Positions 8,601-20,600 of a stretch of DNA of 64,000 nt are shown piece by piece. Source of the stretch: Saccharopolyspora aridisoli (GTDB taxonomy: Bacteria > Actinomycetota > Actinomycetes > Mycobacteriales > Pseudonocardiaceae); assembly GCF_004348445.1 (NCBI RefSeq), contig NZ_SMKV01000004.1:62001-126000 (forward strand), read 5' to 3'. Within the stretch, counting starts at the first letter, position 1. Each line of letters opens with the position of its first letter. The translations under genes and the position numbers were made by a program. The notes under the pieces were generated by a model, which ran no database searches, was not told where the DNA came from, and saw only the letters and a list, made by a program, of their open reading frames with translations.

Positions 8601-11600
8601 TCTCCTGGGCGCCGGTGAGCGCGGCCGCACCGGTCGGCGGCAGCGGTGCCTCGGGGGCGAGCCAGATCAGGTGGTCGATCGGTCCGATGGCCGCCAGCGC
8701 GTCGGCGACGTCATCGACCGCGGCCGTGCTCGGGAGGTTCCAGCCCAGCGCCGCCGGGTGCGCGGCGGCCACCGCCGCGCGCTGCCGGTCGGTGCCGCCG
8801 ACGACGAGGACGCGGTCCGCGGCGGCGGGCACCGGCGTGCCGAACTCGCCCTCCCGGACCGGTTCCCACACCGGCTCGAACAACGCCGGCACCGACTGCT
8901 CCGGGACTTCCGGTTCCAGGGCCGGCGACTCCGGGGCGGGGGCGCGACGGGAGGTGTAGCCGGACATCCGCACGCGCACGGCGCCTGCGGTGTCGACCAG
9001 GTCGACGTCGAGCCTGCTCAGCGGGCCGGGTTCGCCGGAAGCCCGGACCACCGCCCACATCCGCTCCTCGCACGGGCCGAACCGCTCCAGGCACTCCAGC
9101 GCGAACGGCACCGCGGTCGTGGTCGCCGCGTCGCCCTCGGCGAGCTGCAGCGCGATCGAGGCCTGGATCGCCGAGTCGAGCAGCGCCGGGTCGAGCACCG
9201 CGCGCGTGCGCTCCCCCGGGGCGCGCAGCTCAGCGAGCACGACGCCGCGGCCGACGTGCGCGAGGGCGACGGCCCGCAGCGCCGGTCCGTGCTCGATGCC
9301 CATCGCAGCGAGGGCCTCCCGGATCCGCTCGGCGGAGACCGGGGTCGTGCACTCAGCGCGCAGCGCCGCCAGGTCGACCGGCTCCGGTGCCGCGCCGGTG
9401 CCGCGGGTGAGACGTCCTGCGCAGCGCACCGCGTGCTCACCGCCGGACTCGGCGGAGATCTCGAAGGTGAACCCGGCACCGGCCGGCTCGACGCGGACCT
9501 CCGCGGACACCGGCCCGTCCTCGACGGCCAGCGGCCGCACCCAGGTGACGTCGCGCAGCACCGGCTCGGCGCCGAGGGCGCGCTCACCGGCCTGCCGCGC
9601 CTGTTCCAGGTAGGCCACCCCGGGCAGCACGCTCCTGCCGTGCACCCGGTGGTCGCGGACGTGGGGCTCCGCACCGGTCACCACGAACTCGGTGCCCTGC
9701 GATTCCCCTGCGGTGAGGCGGGTTTCCCGACCACCGCGCTCAGCCCGGGGTTCCGGCCAGTACCGCTCGCGGGCGAACGGGTAGGTCGGCAGCGGCACGC
9801 GCAGGTGCGCGCCCGCCGGGAAGAGCGCGGCGGGATCCAGCGCGGCCCCGGCGACGTAGTGCTCGGCCAGCGCGTCGAGCTCAGCGCGCAGCGCGGCGCC
9901 TTCCGCCTCCCGGCAGCGGCGCAGCTGCTCGGCCGCGTCCGCCACGCGACCCGCGCCGGTTTGCTTCCGGCCGGTGCGGGCGCGCGGGGAGTCGAGCCCG
10001 CCGTCGAGTACCTCGATCAGCTCCGCGACATCGCCCGCGACGCAGGCGAAGCGGTGCTCGAAGTGCGCGCGCCCGGCCAGCAGCGTGTGCGCCAGGTCCC
10101 CGCAGTCCACCGCGGGTTCGCGGCGGCAGTGCGCCGCCAGCCGCGCCACCAGCTCGGCGAGCTGCTCGCGCGACCGGGCCGACAGCACGACCAGGTGAGC
10201 CGCGCGCTGCGGCGCGGCCGCCCGGCGCGGCGGAGGTGCTTCCTCCAGCACGACGTGCGCGTTGGTGCCGCTCGCGCCGAACGAGCTCACCGCGCCGCAG
10301 CGCGGGCCCGCCTCCGACGCCTCCCACTTGTGCGTCCGGGTGCTCACGTAGAACGGGCTGCCGTCCAGCTCGATCGCCGGGTTCGCCCGCTCGAAGTGCA
10401 GCGCGGCGGGGATCTGCTCGTGCCGCATCGAGAGCAGCACCTTGAACACGCCCGCCACGCCCGCGGCGAACTGCGCGTGCCCGATGCTGCTCTTGATCGA
10501 GCCCACCGCGCAGTACTCGGACCGGTCAGTCCGGGCGCGGAAGGCCCGCTGCAAGGCCTGGAACTCGATCGGATCGCCGAGCGCGGTACCTGTGCCGTGG
10601 GCCTCCACGACGCCGATGCGCTCGACGTCCACTCCGGACTCCTCGTGGACCTCGCGCAGCAGGCGCTCCTGGGACACCGAGCTCGGGGCCGTGATGCCGT
10701 TGGTCGCGCCGTCCTGGCCGACACCGGAACCGCGGATCACCCCGTGCACGTGGTCACCGTCCGCCAGCGCCTCGGACAGCCGCTTGAGCACCAGCACCCC
10801 GACGCCCTCGCCCGGCACGAAACCGTCCGCGCCGTGGTCGAAGGTGCGGCAGCGCCCGGTCGGCGAGAGCATCCCGGCGCGCCCGGCCAGCCGGTACAGC
10901 CGCGGCGTCGACTGCAGGAACACCCCGCCTGCCAGGGCCATCGACGTCTCGCCGGCGCGCAGGTCCTTGCAGGCCAGGTCGATCGCCACCAGCGAGCTGG
11001 AGCACGAGGTGTCCACCGCGATCGCCGGTCCTCGCAGGTCCAGGAAGTACGACACCCGGCTCGGGATGACCGAGGTCATGTTGCCCCACAGGGTCTGCGC
11101 CGGGCTCTCCTCGGCGAGCAGGTCCTGGTAGTCCCCGGCCCACGCCCCCACGTACACCCCGCAGCGGCGGCGGCCCATCGTCCCGGCGTAACCGGCGTCC
11201 TCCAGGGCCTTCCAGGACTCCTCCAGCAGCAGGCGCTGCTGCGGGTCCATGACGGCGGCCTCGACGCCGGAGATGGTGAAGAACAGCGGGTCGAACTCGT
11301 CGATGCCGTCCACGAAGCTGCCGTGCTCGCAGCGCGGGGAGTCCTGCTCGCCGGTTCGGCCGAGGTCCCAGCGGGTCACCGGGGTGACCAGGTCGTGCGC
11401 GGCGGCGAGGTGCTCCCAGAGCTCGTCGAGGTCGGCGGAGCCGGCGAACCGGCCGCTCATCCCGACGACGGCGATCGGTTCCCGGTCACCGCCCGGAGCC
11501 GGGGTGCTCCGCAGCTCGGTGTCCGATGTGGATCCGTCGCGCTGTCGGGCCGAAAGCGGTTCGGCCGGGGCGAATCCGGTCGCCGGAGCGGTCCGCGTTG

Positions 11601-14600
11601 CCGGGTCCCCGTCCGGAGCCGGGCGGTTGCTCGGGTCCGGAGCATCGGCCGAACCGGTCTCCGTGGCCCGATCACCGTCCAGACCCGGATCAGCTCCCGA
11701 GGGCAGCTCCACGGTCGGCTCTGCGGGCTCGGTGAGCCGGATGTCCGCCGCGTGCTCGGTCAGCAGGTGCTCGACCAACCGGTCGGCGGAGCTGAAGTCG
11801 TAGAGCGCGTTGGTGGACAGCTCCAGCGACAGCGCGTCGTTGAGCTCGTGCACCACGCGGACCCCGAGGATCGAGTCCAGGCCGTAGTCGGCGAAGGCGT
11901 GCTCACCGTCGATCTCGTCCGGGCGCATCGCCAGCGCCCCGGCGAGCTTCTCCCGCACCAGCCGCGGAACCACCACCTCCAGTCGGGGCGGCGCGTCGTC
12001 CGCAGGCCGCACCGATGCGTCCGCAGTGCTCCCGGAATCCGCGATGCTCCGGGCGTCCGCAGTGGCAGCTGGCGCGGTGCTCGAGACAGCTGCGGCCACC
12101 GAAGCACGGCCCGGGTCGGCTTCGGGAACCGCGGCCGGGGGCAGGTCCCCGATCCAGTAGCGCTCCCGGGAGAACGGGTAGGTCGGCAGCGAGATCGGCC
12201 GCGGCAGGCGGGTCCCGCTCCCGTCGAGGGCCCGCCAGTCCAGCCGCACCCCGTCGACCCACAGCGCGGCGAGCTTGTCCAGCTCCCCGATCGCGGCCCA
12301 GCGGCGCACCAGCTGCTCGCGCAGCTCGGGATCGGCCGAGATCACCGCGAGCGCGCCCTGCGGGCGGTCCGCCGTGCCCCGGTGCACTCCCGCGGCGTCA
12401 GCACCCTCGGCGACCGCGCCCAGCACCCGCCGCAGCTGCTCCGTCGAGGAGACCACCACGGCCAGGCGTTCGGCCATCGCCTCGCGTCCGGTGCGCAACG
12501 TGTGCGCCAACGCGGCCAGATCCGGTTCCGATCCGTCCAAGCAGGACAGCAGACGTCCGGCCACGCGGCGCAGCTCCTCCGCGGTCCGCGCGGACAGCAC
12601 CACCAGCTGCTCGCCCGGGCCGGCCGCCGGCTCGGGCTCGGGCACGTGCTCGGCGACGATCACGTGCGCATTGGAGCCGCCAGCGCCGAACGAGGACACT
12701 GCGGCGATGCGCGGCCGGTCGGAACGCCACTCCTGCGCCTCGCGCTGCAGGAAGAACGGGGTCCGCTCGAAGGCGATCCCGGGGTTGGGCTCGTCCGCGT
12801 GCAGGCTCGGCGCCAGCGTCCGGTGCCGCAGCTGCAGCACCGCCTTGGTCAGCCCGGCGATGCCCGCCGCGGCCTCCAAGTGCCCGATACCCGACTTCAC
12901 CGAGCTCAGCGCGCAGAACCCGAAATCGTCGGTGTCCGCGCCGAACGCCTTGGTCAGCCCGGCGATCTCGATCGGGTCGCCGAGTTCGGTGCCGGTGCCG
13001 TGCGCCTCGACGCACCCGACGTCGCGCGCCGAGATCCCGGCCCGCGCCAACGCGGCGCGCACCAGATCGGCCTGCGCGGCCGGGTTGGGCACGGTGTAGC
13101 CGTTGACGCCACCGCCGTGGTTGGCGCTGCTGCCGCGGATGACCGCCTCGACCCGGTCGCCGTCGGCCAGCGCGCGCGACAGCGGTTTGAGCAGCACCGC
13201 ACCGACGCCCTCGCCGGGCACGAATCCGTCGGCCCCGGCGCCGAAGCTGCGGCACTCCGGGCCCGCGGACAGCATCTGCGAGCGGCACAGCTCGACGTAG
13301 TCCAGCGGGTGCGCGTAAACGTTCGCACCACCGGCGATGGCGACCTCGCAGCTGCCGCGGCGCAGGTGCTCGCACGCCTCGTGCACCGCGGTCAGCGACG
13401 CCGAGCACATCGTGTCCAGCGTGATGCTGGGCCCGCGCAGGTCCAGCACGTGCGAGGTGCGCGCGCTCAGCGACGCGAACGACAGCCCCGGCACCACCGC
13501 TTCACCGGAGGGCAGCAGGCCCGCGCCGTGCCGGGCGTGGCCGGACTTGGTCACCCCGGCGAACACCCCGACGTTGCGGGAATGCCGCTCGGCCAGCAGT
13601 TCCCGCGTGTAGCCGGCGTCCTCCAGCACCTCCCAGGCCGCCTGCACGAACAACCGCTCCTGCGGGTCCATGGCGTAGGCGTCGCGCGGGGCGATCCGGA
13701 AGAACCGCGGGTCGAACTCGGCGAAACCGTCCAGGAAACCGCCCCACTTGCTGTAGCTGCGGCCGGTCGCGATCGCGGTCTTCCGGTCGGGCTCGTAGAA
13801 GCCCTCCAGGGGCCAGCGGTCGGCGGGCACCTCGCCGGTGCAGGTGCGCCCGGAGCGGAGGTTGTCCCAGAACTCGGGGAGGTTCCGCGCCCGCGGGTAG
13901 CGTCCGCTGAGCCCGATGATCGCGATCGGCTCGTCGGCTGAGGTCTCTTCGGCGAGGGTCTCTTCGGCGGGGGTCTCCTCGGCGGGCCGCTCGGAGGCGG
14001 TCGCCGGGGCCGTCCGCGGCCGGCGCTCGACCGAGCGCGCCGCGGAGGCCGGGCCGTGGCCGGTCCAGGCGGCCGCTTCCGCGGTGCGCTCGCCCGCGAG
14101 GTGCGCGGCGAGCTCGCTCAGCGCGGGGAACTCGTAGAACAGCGTCGTGGGCAGCCCGGCGAAACCGCGGGCGAGCTCCCGGTTCAACTGCACCACCATG
14201 ATCGAGTCCAGGCCCATCGTGGCCAGCTGCCGGTCCGCGTCGACTCCGGCGGCTGGCAGCTTCGTCGTCTCGGCGAACAGCTCGACCAGCTTCCGCTGCA
14301 CCGCGCGCTGCAGTCCGTCACCGGCCGCCGCGGGCGCCGGCACCTCTCCCGGGGCGCGGCCGAGATCCCCGTGGTGCACCCACACCTGCGGGGCGTCGAG
14401 CGCGCACGCGGACTCGAGCGCGGCGAGACCATCGGTGGTGTCCATCGGCACCAATCCCCTGCTGTGCCACAGCTTCTTCTGCGCGGCCGCGTCCACGGCC
14501 ATGCCGCCGTCGCGCCACAGCGGCCAGGCGATCGAGGCCGTCCTGCCGGGCCGCTCGGCCGCGCGCAGCGCCGCGTAGGCGTCGGTGAACGCGTTCGCCG

Positions 14601-17600
14601 CGGCGTAGTCGGCCTGCCCGGCGTTGCCGGTGATCCCCGCTCCGGAGGAGAACGCGAGCAGGAATTCCAGCGGCAGCTGCGCGGTCGCCCGGTCCAGGTG
14701 CACCAGGCCGCTGACCTTCGGGGCGAGCACCGCGTCCCAGTCCTCAGCGGTCTTGCGCACCAGCGCGGCGTCGCGGACGACCCCGGCGGAGTGCACGACT
14801 CCGTGCAGCGCCCCGGCCTCGGAGAGCACCGACGCCACCAGGTGCCGGGTCTCCTCCCAGCGGGAGACGTCGGCCTGCCGGTACTCGGCGGTCGTACCCG
14901 CCGCGCGCAGCTCGTCGAGGAGCTCGGACACCCCGGCATCGGGCGCCGAACGACCGACCAGCACGAGCGTCGGCCCGCTCACCGCGCCGGCGATGTGGCG
15001 GGCCACCGCCGCTCCGATGCCCCGCGCGCCCCCTGTGATCAGGTAGACGCCTCCGGACCGCCACGGTGGTTCGTTCTGCGGCGCGGCGGGGTCGGCGCGG
15101 TGCCAGGTCCGCACGTGCCGCACTCCGTCGCGGTAGAGCACCAGGTCGTCGGTGCTGGTGGTGTTCTCGTCGAGCGCGGTGCGCACGGCGGCGGCGGTGG
15201 CCTCCGCGGGCAGGACGACGACCTGCCCCGTCAGCCGCGGGTTCTCCTTCTCGGCGGTGCGCAACAAGGCCGCGAGCGCCGGACCCGTCGCGTCCTCGGC
15301 CGAGGTCACGACCTGCACGAGCGCGGAGGTCTCGGGCTCCAGGTCGCGCACCGCCTCGAACACCTGGCGGGACAGCTCGGTGAACCGGCCGTCCGCGCGG
15401 GACTTCTCGCTCGTGGCGCGCAGGTGGCGCGCTCGCGCGATCTGGAGGTCCGCACCGGTCTGGCCGCAGGTGATCACGACGCGTTCCGCCGGCGCAGCGC
15501 GGTCCGCAGCCTCGGGCCGCGGGGTCCAGCTCGGCGTCAGCAAGGTCGTGCCGAGGCCCGACTCCGCTGCACGTCCCGGAGACTGCGCGTGATCCGGAGC
15601 CCCGATGCGCTCAGCCGTCTCAGCCTGCGCCACGGCGAAGTTCCTCGCCGCAGAACCGGGTTCGACTCCGCCATCGCCGGTTACTCCTGCCGCGCCGCCG
15701 GTTCCGCTCGGAATCCAGTAGCGCTCCCGCTCGAACGGGTAGGTCGGCAGGTGCGCCCGCCCCGGCGCGTGCTCGCCGTGCAGCACCTGCCAGTCGATCA
15801 CGGCACCCTCCGCCCAGGCGGCGAGCACGGTCGTCAGGTCACCGCCTTCGAGTGCCTGCTGTTCGGCCGCCCCGGCGGGGCGCTCGGCCAGGCCGCCGGG
15901 GCGCCGCGGCACCCGGCCGCGGATGCCGCCGGAGAGGTCCCCGTCCAGGAACTCGCCGAGCCGCTCGATGAGCGACGCGCGAGAGCGCACGACCCAGCCC
16001 ACGCGCTCGTCGAGCGCGACCCGGCCGCTCTGCAACGTCCAGGCCAGCGACGCGAGCGACTCCGGTGTCGCGGAGTTCTCCAGATGTGCCAACAGGTTCC
16101 GGGCCACGTCCCGCAGCTGCGCGTCGGTGCGCGCGGACAGCGGAACCAGCACCGGCCCGCCCGGTTCCGGGCGCGCGGCGGCGACGTGCTGTTCCAGCAC
16201 GACGTGCGCGTTGGCACCGCCGAAGCCGAAGCTGCTCACCCCCGCCCGCAACGGCGCGACGCCGGCCGTCCGGTCGCGGACCGGCTCCCAGCGCTCGGTC
16301 TCCCGCACGATGCGGAAGGGGCCGCCGTCGAGGCGGATGTGCGGGTTGAGCTCGCCGCTGATCGGGGTCGCCGGCAGCACGCCGTGCCGCATCGCTAGCA
16401 GCACCTTGATCAGCCCGGCGATACCGGCGGCGGCCTCCAGGTGCCCGATGTTCGCCTTGACCGAGCCGAGCCCGGTCCGCCCGCGCCCGGCACCGGACCG
16501 CCCGAACGCGCTGTGCAGCGCCCGGACCTCCACCGGATCCCCGAGGGCGGTGCCCGTGCCGTGCGCTTCGACGTAGCCGACGGTGTCCGGGTCCAGTCCG
16601 GCCAGCGCGATGCGCACCAGCTCGGCCTGCGCGTCGGCGTTCGGCGCGGTCAGCGAGTTCGCGCGGCCGCCGTGGTTCTCGGCGGTGCCGCGCAGCACCG
16701 CCAGCACCGCGTCGCCGTCCCGCTCGGCGGCCGCCAGCGGCTTGAGCACGATCGCGCCGACGCCTTCGCCGCGCACGTACCCGTCGGCGGCGGCGCTGAA
16801 GGTCTTGCAGCGCCCGTCCGGGCTGAGCATCCCGGCCCGGTGCGCGCTGACGAAGGTGTCCGCGCTCAGCAGCAGGTTCACCCCGCCGGCGATGGCGAGC
16901 TCGCAGGCCCCGGCGCGAATCGCCTCGGCCGCGCGGTGCACCGCCACCAGCGAGCTGGAGCAGGCGGTGTCGACGGGCTCGCTGGGGCCGCGGATGTCGA
17001 GCAGGTAGGAGATCCGGTTCACCAGGATCGAGTGCGCGTTGCCGGTGGCGGTGAACGCGTCCGGTGCGACGCCGTGGGCGTGCAGCAGGGTCGCGTAGTC
17101 GGTGCCGGAGACGCCGAAGAACAGGCCGGTGCTCCGCGGCAAGGCGTCCGGGGTGCGTCCGCTGTCCTCCACGGCGTGCCAGACGGTCTCCAGCGCCAGC
17201 CGGTGCTGCGGGTCCATGAGTTCGGCTTCGCGCGGGTAGATCCCGAAGAAGCCGGCGTCGAAGGCGTCGATGTCGTCCAGCGCGCCCGCGTACTTCGGGA
17301 AGTCGGACTCGGCGACGACCTGCGCGTAGGCGGGGCCGTACCGCTCGACGGGGAAGGAGCCGACCGAGTCCCGGCCCGCGAGCAGGTTTGCCCAGAACTC
17401 GTCGAGGTCCCGCGCACCGGGGAAGCGGCCCGCGGCTCCGATGATGGCGATCGGCTCACCGGCGGCCGTTTCCCCGGAGCTCTCCCGCTCTGAGTCCCCG
17501 GTGGACGGACCGGTCGCGACCGGAGTGGATTCCGGGACGCTTCCGGCGTCCCCGGTCGTCGCGGCCGCGGTAGCGACTCCGCTGCCGCCCGTTCGCGAGC

Positions 17601-20600
17601 GCGCGGCGCGCACCTGGTCGCCGAACTCCGCGAGCAGGTGGCGGCCGAGCGCGTCGAAGGTGGACTCGTCGAAGAACACGGCCGGAGTCAGCTCGATGCC
17701 GAACCGCGCGTGGACCTGCTTGGCCAAGGCGACCAGCGAGATCGAGTCGAACCCGAAGGCGTCGAACCCGGTGTGCGGATCGAGTTCGGCGACCTCGAAC
17801 TTGAGCAGTTCGGCCGCCATCGCCCGAAGGTCGCCGACGACGAAGCCGAGCTCGCCGTCCGGGTTCTCCGGCCCTGCTCCTCGCTGCGCGGTGTCCGGTG
17901 TCCTCTCCTGCTGATCGGAGGACGGCCCAGCGGTGCCGGACTCCGTCCCCTCCACCTGGGCGTGCACGACGTGTCCCGCGGTCACCGCGGCGAACGCCGG
18001 CCTCGGCACCGCGGCGCCGAGAGCGGCGCCTTCACCGCACTGCACACCGTTGAGCTCGCCAGCCACCACACCGTCCCGGTCGACCAGCAGCACGCGTCCC
18101 CTCCCGTCGCGCAGCTCCAGCACGACGTGGGCGACCTCCGGCGCTTCCCGCACCCGAACCTCGTCGACCACCTCCAGGACCCGGTGCTGCCAGCGGGGAG
18201 CGCCGGCGCGCTTGGCCTCCAGCAGCACGCCCTGCGCGATGGCCACGAGCACCGGCGCGTCGAGCGTCGTGTTCCGCCGCACGTGATCGCGGCGCACCTG
18301 CGGTTCGGCGACCTCCAGCACCAGCCGCCCGTCCGGCAACCGGCAGGCCCCCGCGACACCGCAGAACAGCGGTTCGTGCACGAGCTCACCGTCGGCCAGC
18401 TCGGCGGCGATCCGCTCCCGGTCGAGCACCTCGACGGCCGCGGCGCGCACGTCCTCCGGAAGCCCGGCCGAGGCGGAAACCGGCTCCCCCGGGTGCACGT
18501 CGAACTCGGCGACCGCCACGCGCTCGCCCGCGGTGTCCTCGGCGAACACCACTCCGGAGGCTGCGCCGCCCGGCACCCCGCCGAACCCGGTCACCAACCG
18601 TGCGGTCCGAGCCCACGGCACCGCGGCCGAGCGCAGCCCGCGCACGGCGACGGGACCGGCGAAACCGCCCGCCCGGGCCGCGCCCAGCGCCAGCTCGGCC
18701 GCGAAGGCCCCGACCAGCTCGGGAACGCCGTCCCGGTGGACCGCGTAGTCGCGGAGGTCGTCGAAGTGCAGCTCCAGCCCGAAGCGCAGTCCGTCCAAAT
18801 CGGACTCGTTGCGGCCCAGCAGCGGGTGGACCTTGTCCCGCAGCGCCAGCGGTGCCAGCACACCGGGCGTGTCCTCGTGCTGCGGAACCCAGCACCGCAC
18901 CCGCTCGAACGGGTAGGCCGGCAGCGAGACCCGGCGCGGCGGCCGAGCCCCGACGACGCGGCTCCAGTCCACCGGCGAACCGCCCAGCCAGATGCGCGCT
19001 ACCTCCCGAGGCGTCTCGGCCCGCTCGTCCTGACCGGCCAGCGCCGCTTCCCCGTCGTGGTCCCCGGCCAGGTAGCGGTCCACGGCGGTGAGCGCGGCCG
19101 CCTTGTCGGCCGCTAAGAACGCCCACCTGCGCGGCAGCTCGTTCTTGCCCACGCGCAGCGTGTACGCGATCGCCGAGAGGTCGGACTCGGACGCCGCGGC
19201 CAGGAACGCGCGGAACCGGGTCAGCGACTCCACCAGCGCCCGCTCGGTCATCGCCGAGAACACGAACAGCTCGTCGCGGCCGTCGCCCGGCTCCCGCTCG
19301 GCCCTCCCCGGGTGCTCTTCGACGATGATGTGCGAGTTCATCCCGCCCGCACCGATCGAGGTGACCCCGGCCCGCCGCGGGTGCACCACCGGGCGCCCGT
19401 CCTCGGTGGTGGTCATCGGCTCCCACTCGGCGAGCTCGTGCTGCACCCGGAACGGGGTGCCGTCGAACGAGATGTCCGGGTTGAGCTGCTCGGCGTGCAG
19501 CGAGGGCGCCAGCTTCCCGGCGCGCAGCTGAAGCAGAACCTTGGTGAACCCGGCCATGCCCGCCGCTGCGAGCAGGTGGCCCACGTTGGACTTCACCGAC
19601 CCGAGCGCGCAGTAGCCGCTGTCGGCGGTGTGCGCGCGGAACGCCGTGGTCAGCGCCTTGACCTCGATCGGGTCGCCGAGCGCGGTGCCGGAGCCGTGGC
19701 CTTCGACGTAGCCGATCGTGCGGGCGTCCACGCCCGCGTCGTCGAGCGCCTTGCCGATCGCGCGGGCCTGCATGTGCGGGTTGGGCACCGTGAAGCCGTT
19801 GCGCACGCCCGCGTTGCTCAGCGCGGTCCCCTTGATGACCGCGTAGACGTGGTCGCCGTCGCGCTCGGCCTCGGCCAGCGGTTTGAGCACGACCGCGCCG
19901 ACGCCCTCGCCGAGGATCGTGCCGTCCGCGCCGACGCCGTAGCTGCGGATCATGTCCGAGGTGGCGGTGGTGAAGTGCTCCTGCGAGGAGGAGATCAGGT
20001 TGTACGGGTGCAGCAACAGGTTCACCCCGCCGGCCACGACCATCCGGGTCTCACCGGCCCGCAGCATCTGCACCGCCTGGTGGATGCAGGTCGAGGCGGC
20101 CGAGCACATCGTGTCCACGAAGATCGACGGGCCGGTGAACCCGTAGAAGTAGGACAGCATGTTCGGCAGGGTCGCGGTGTAGCTGCCGCTGGCAGGGGCG
20201 CCGCGCAGCAGGTTCTCGGCGAAGCCGTAGAGGTTGTAGTGGTTGCTCATCGTCCCGGCGAGCACGCCGACGTCCCCGTCGCAGTCGCGCTGGAGCGTTT
20301 CGCGGGAGTACCCGGCGTCCTCCAGGGCCTGGACCCCGGCCTGCAGGAACAGCCGCACCTCCGGGGACATCTGCTCGGCGGCGCGCATGGAGACCCGGAA
20401 GTAGCGCGGGTCGAACTCGTCGATGCCGTCCAGGAACGTGCCGGTGCGGATGGAGCTCTTGCCGAGCACGTCCCGATCCGGGCTGTAGATCGCGTCGTGG
20501 TTCCACCTGTCCCGCGGCACCTCCGTGAAGGCGTGGCGGCCCTCCGCCAGCGCGGTCCACAGCAGCTCCGGGTCATCGGCTCCGGGGTAGCGGCCGGACA

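Noticed and set aside
4294-13941. Very long plus-strand open frames (1330 and 1840 codons) opposite the polyketide synthase
   Set aside because: They are Arg/Gly/Pro/Ala/Gln-rich antisense shadows of high-GC coding DNA with no domain motifs; the minus strand encodes unmistakable KS, KR, DH and ACP domains.
17990-18840. Ordinary active dehydratase in module 2
   Set aside because: Both the His and Asp catalytic positions are substituted (Tyr2063, Val2230).
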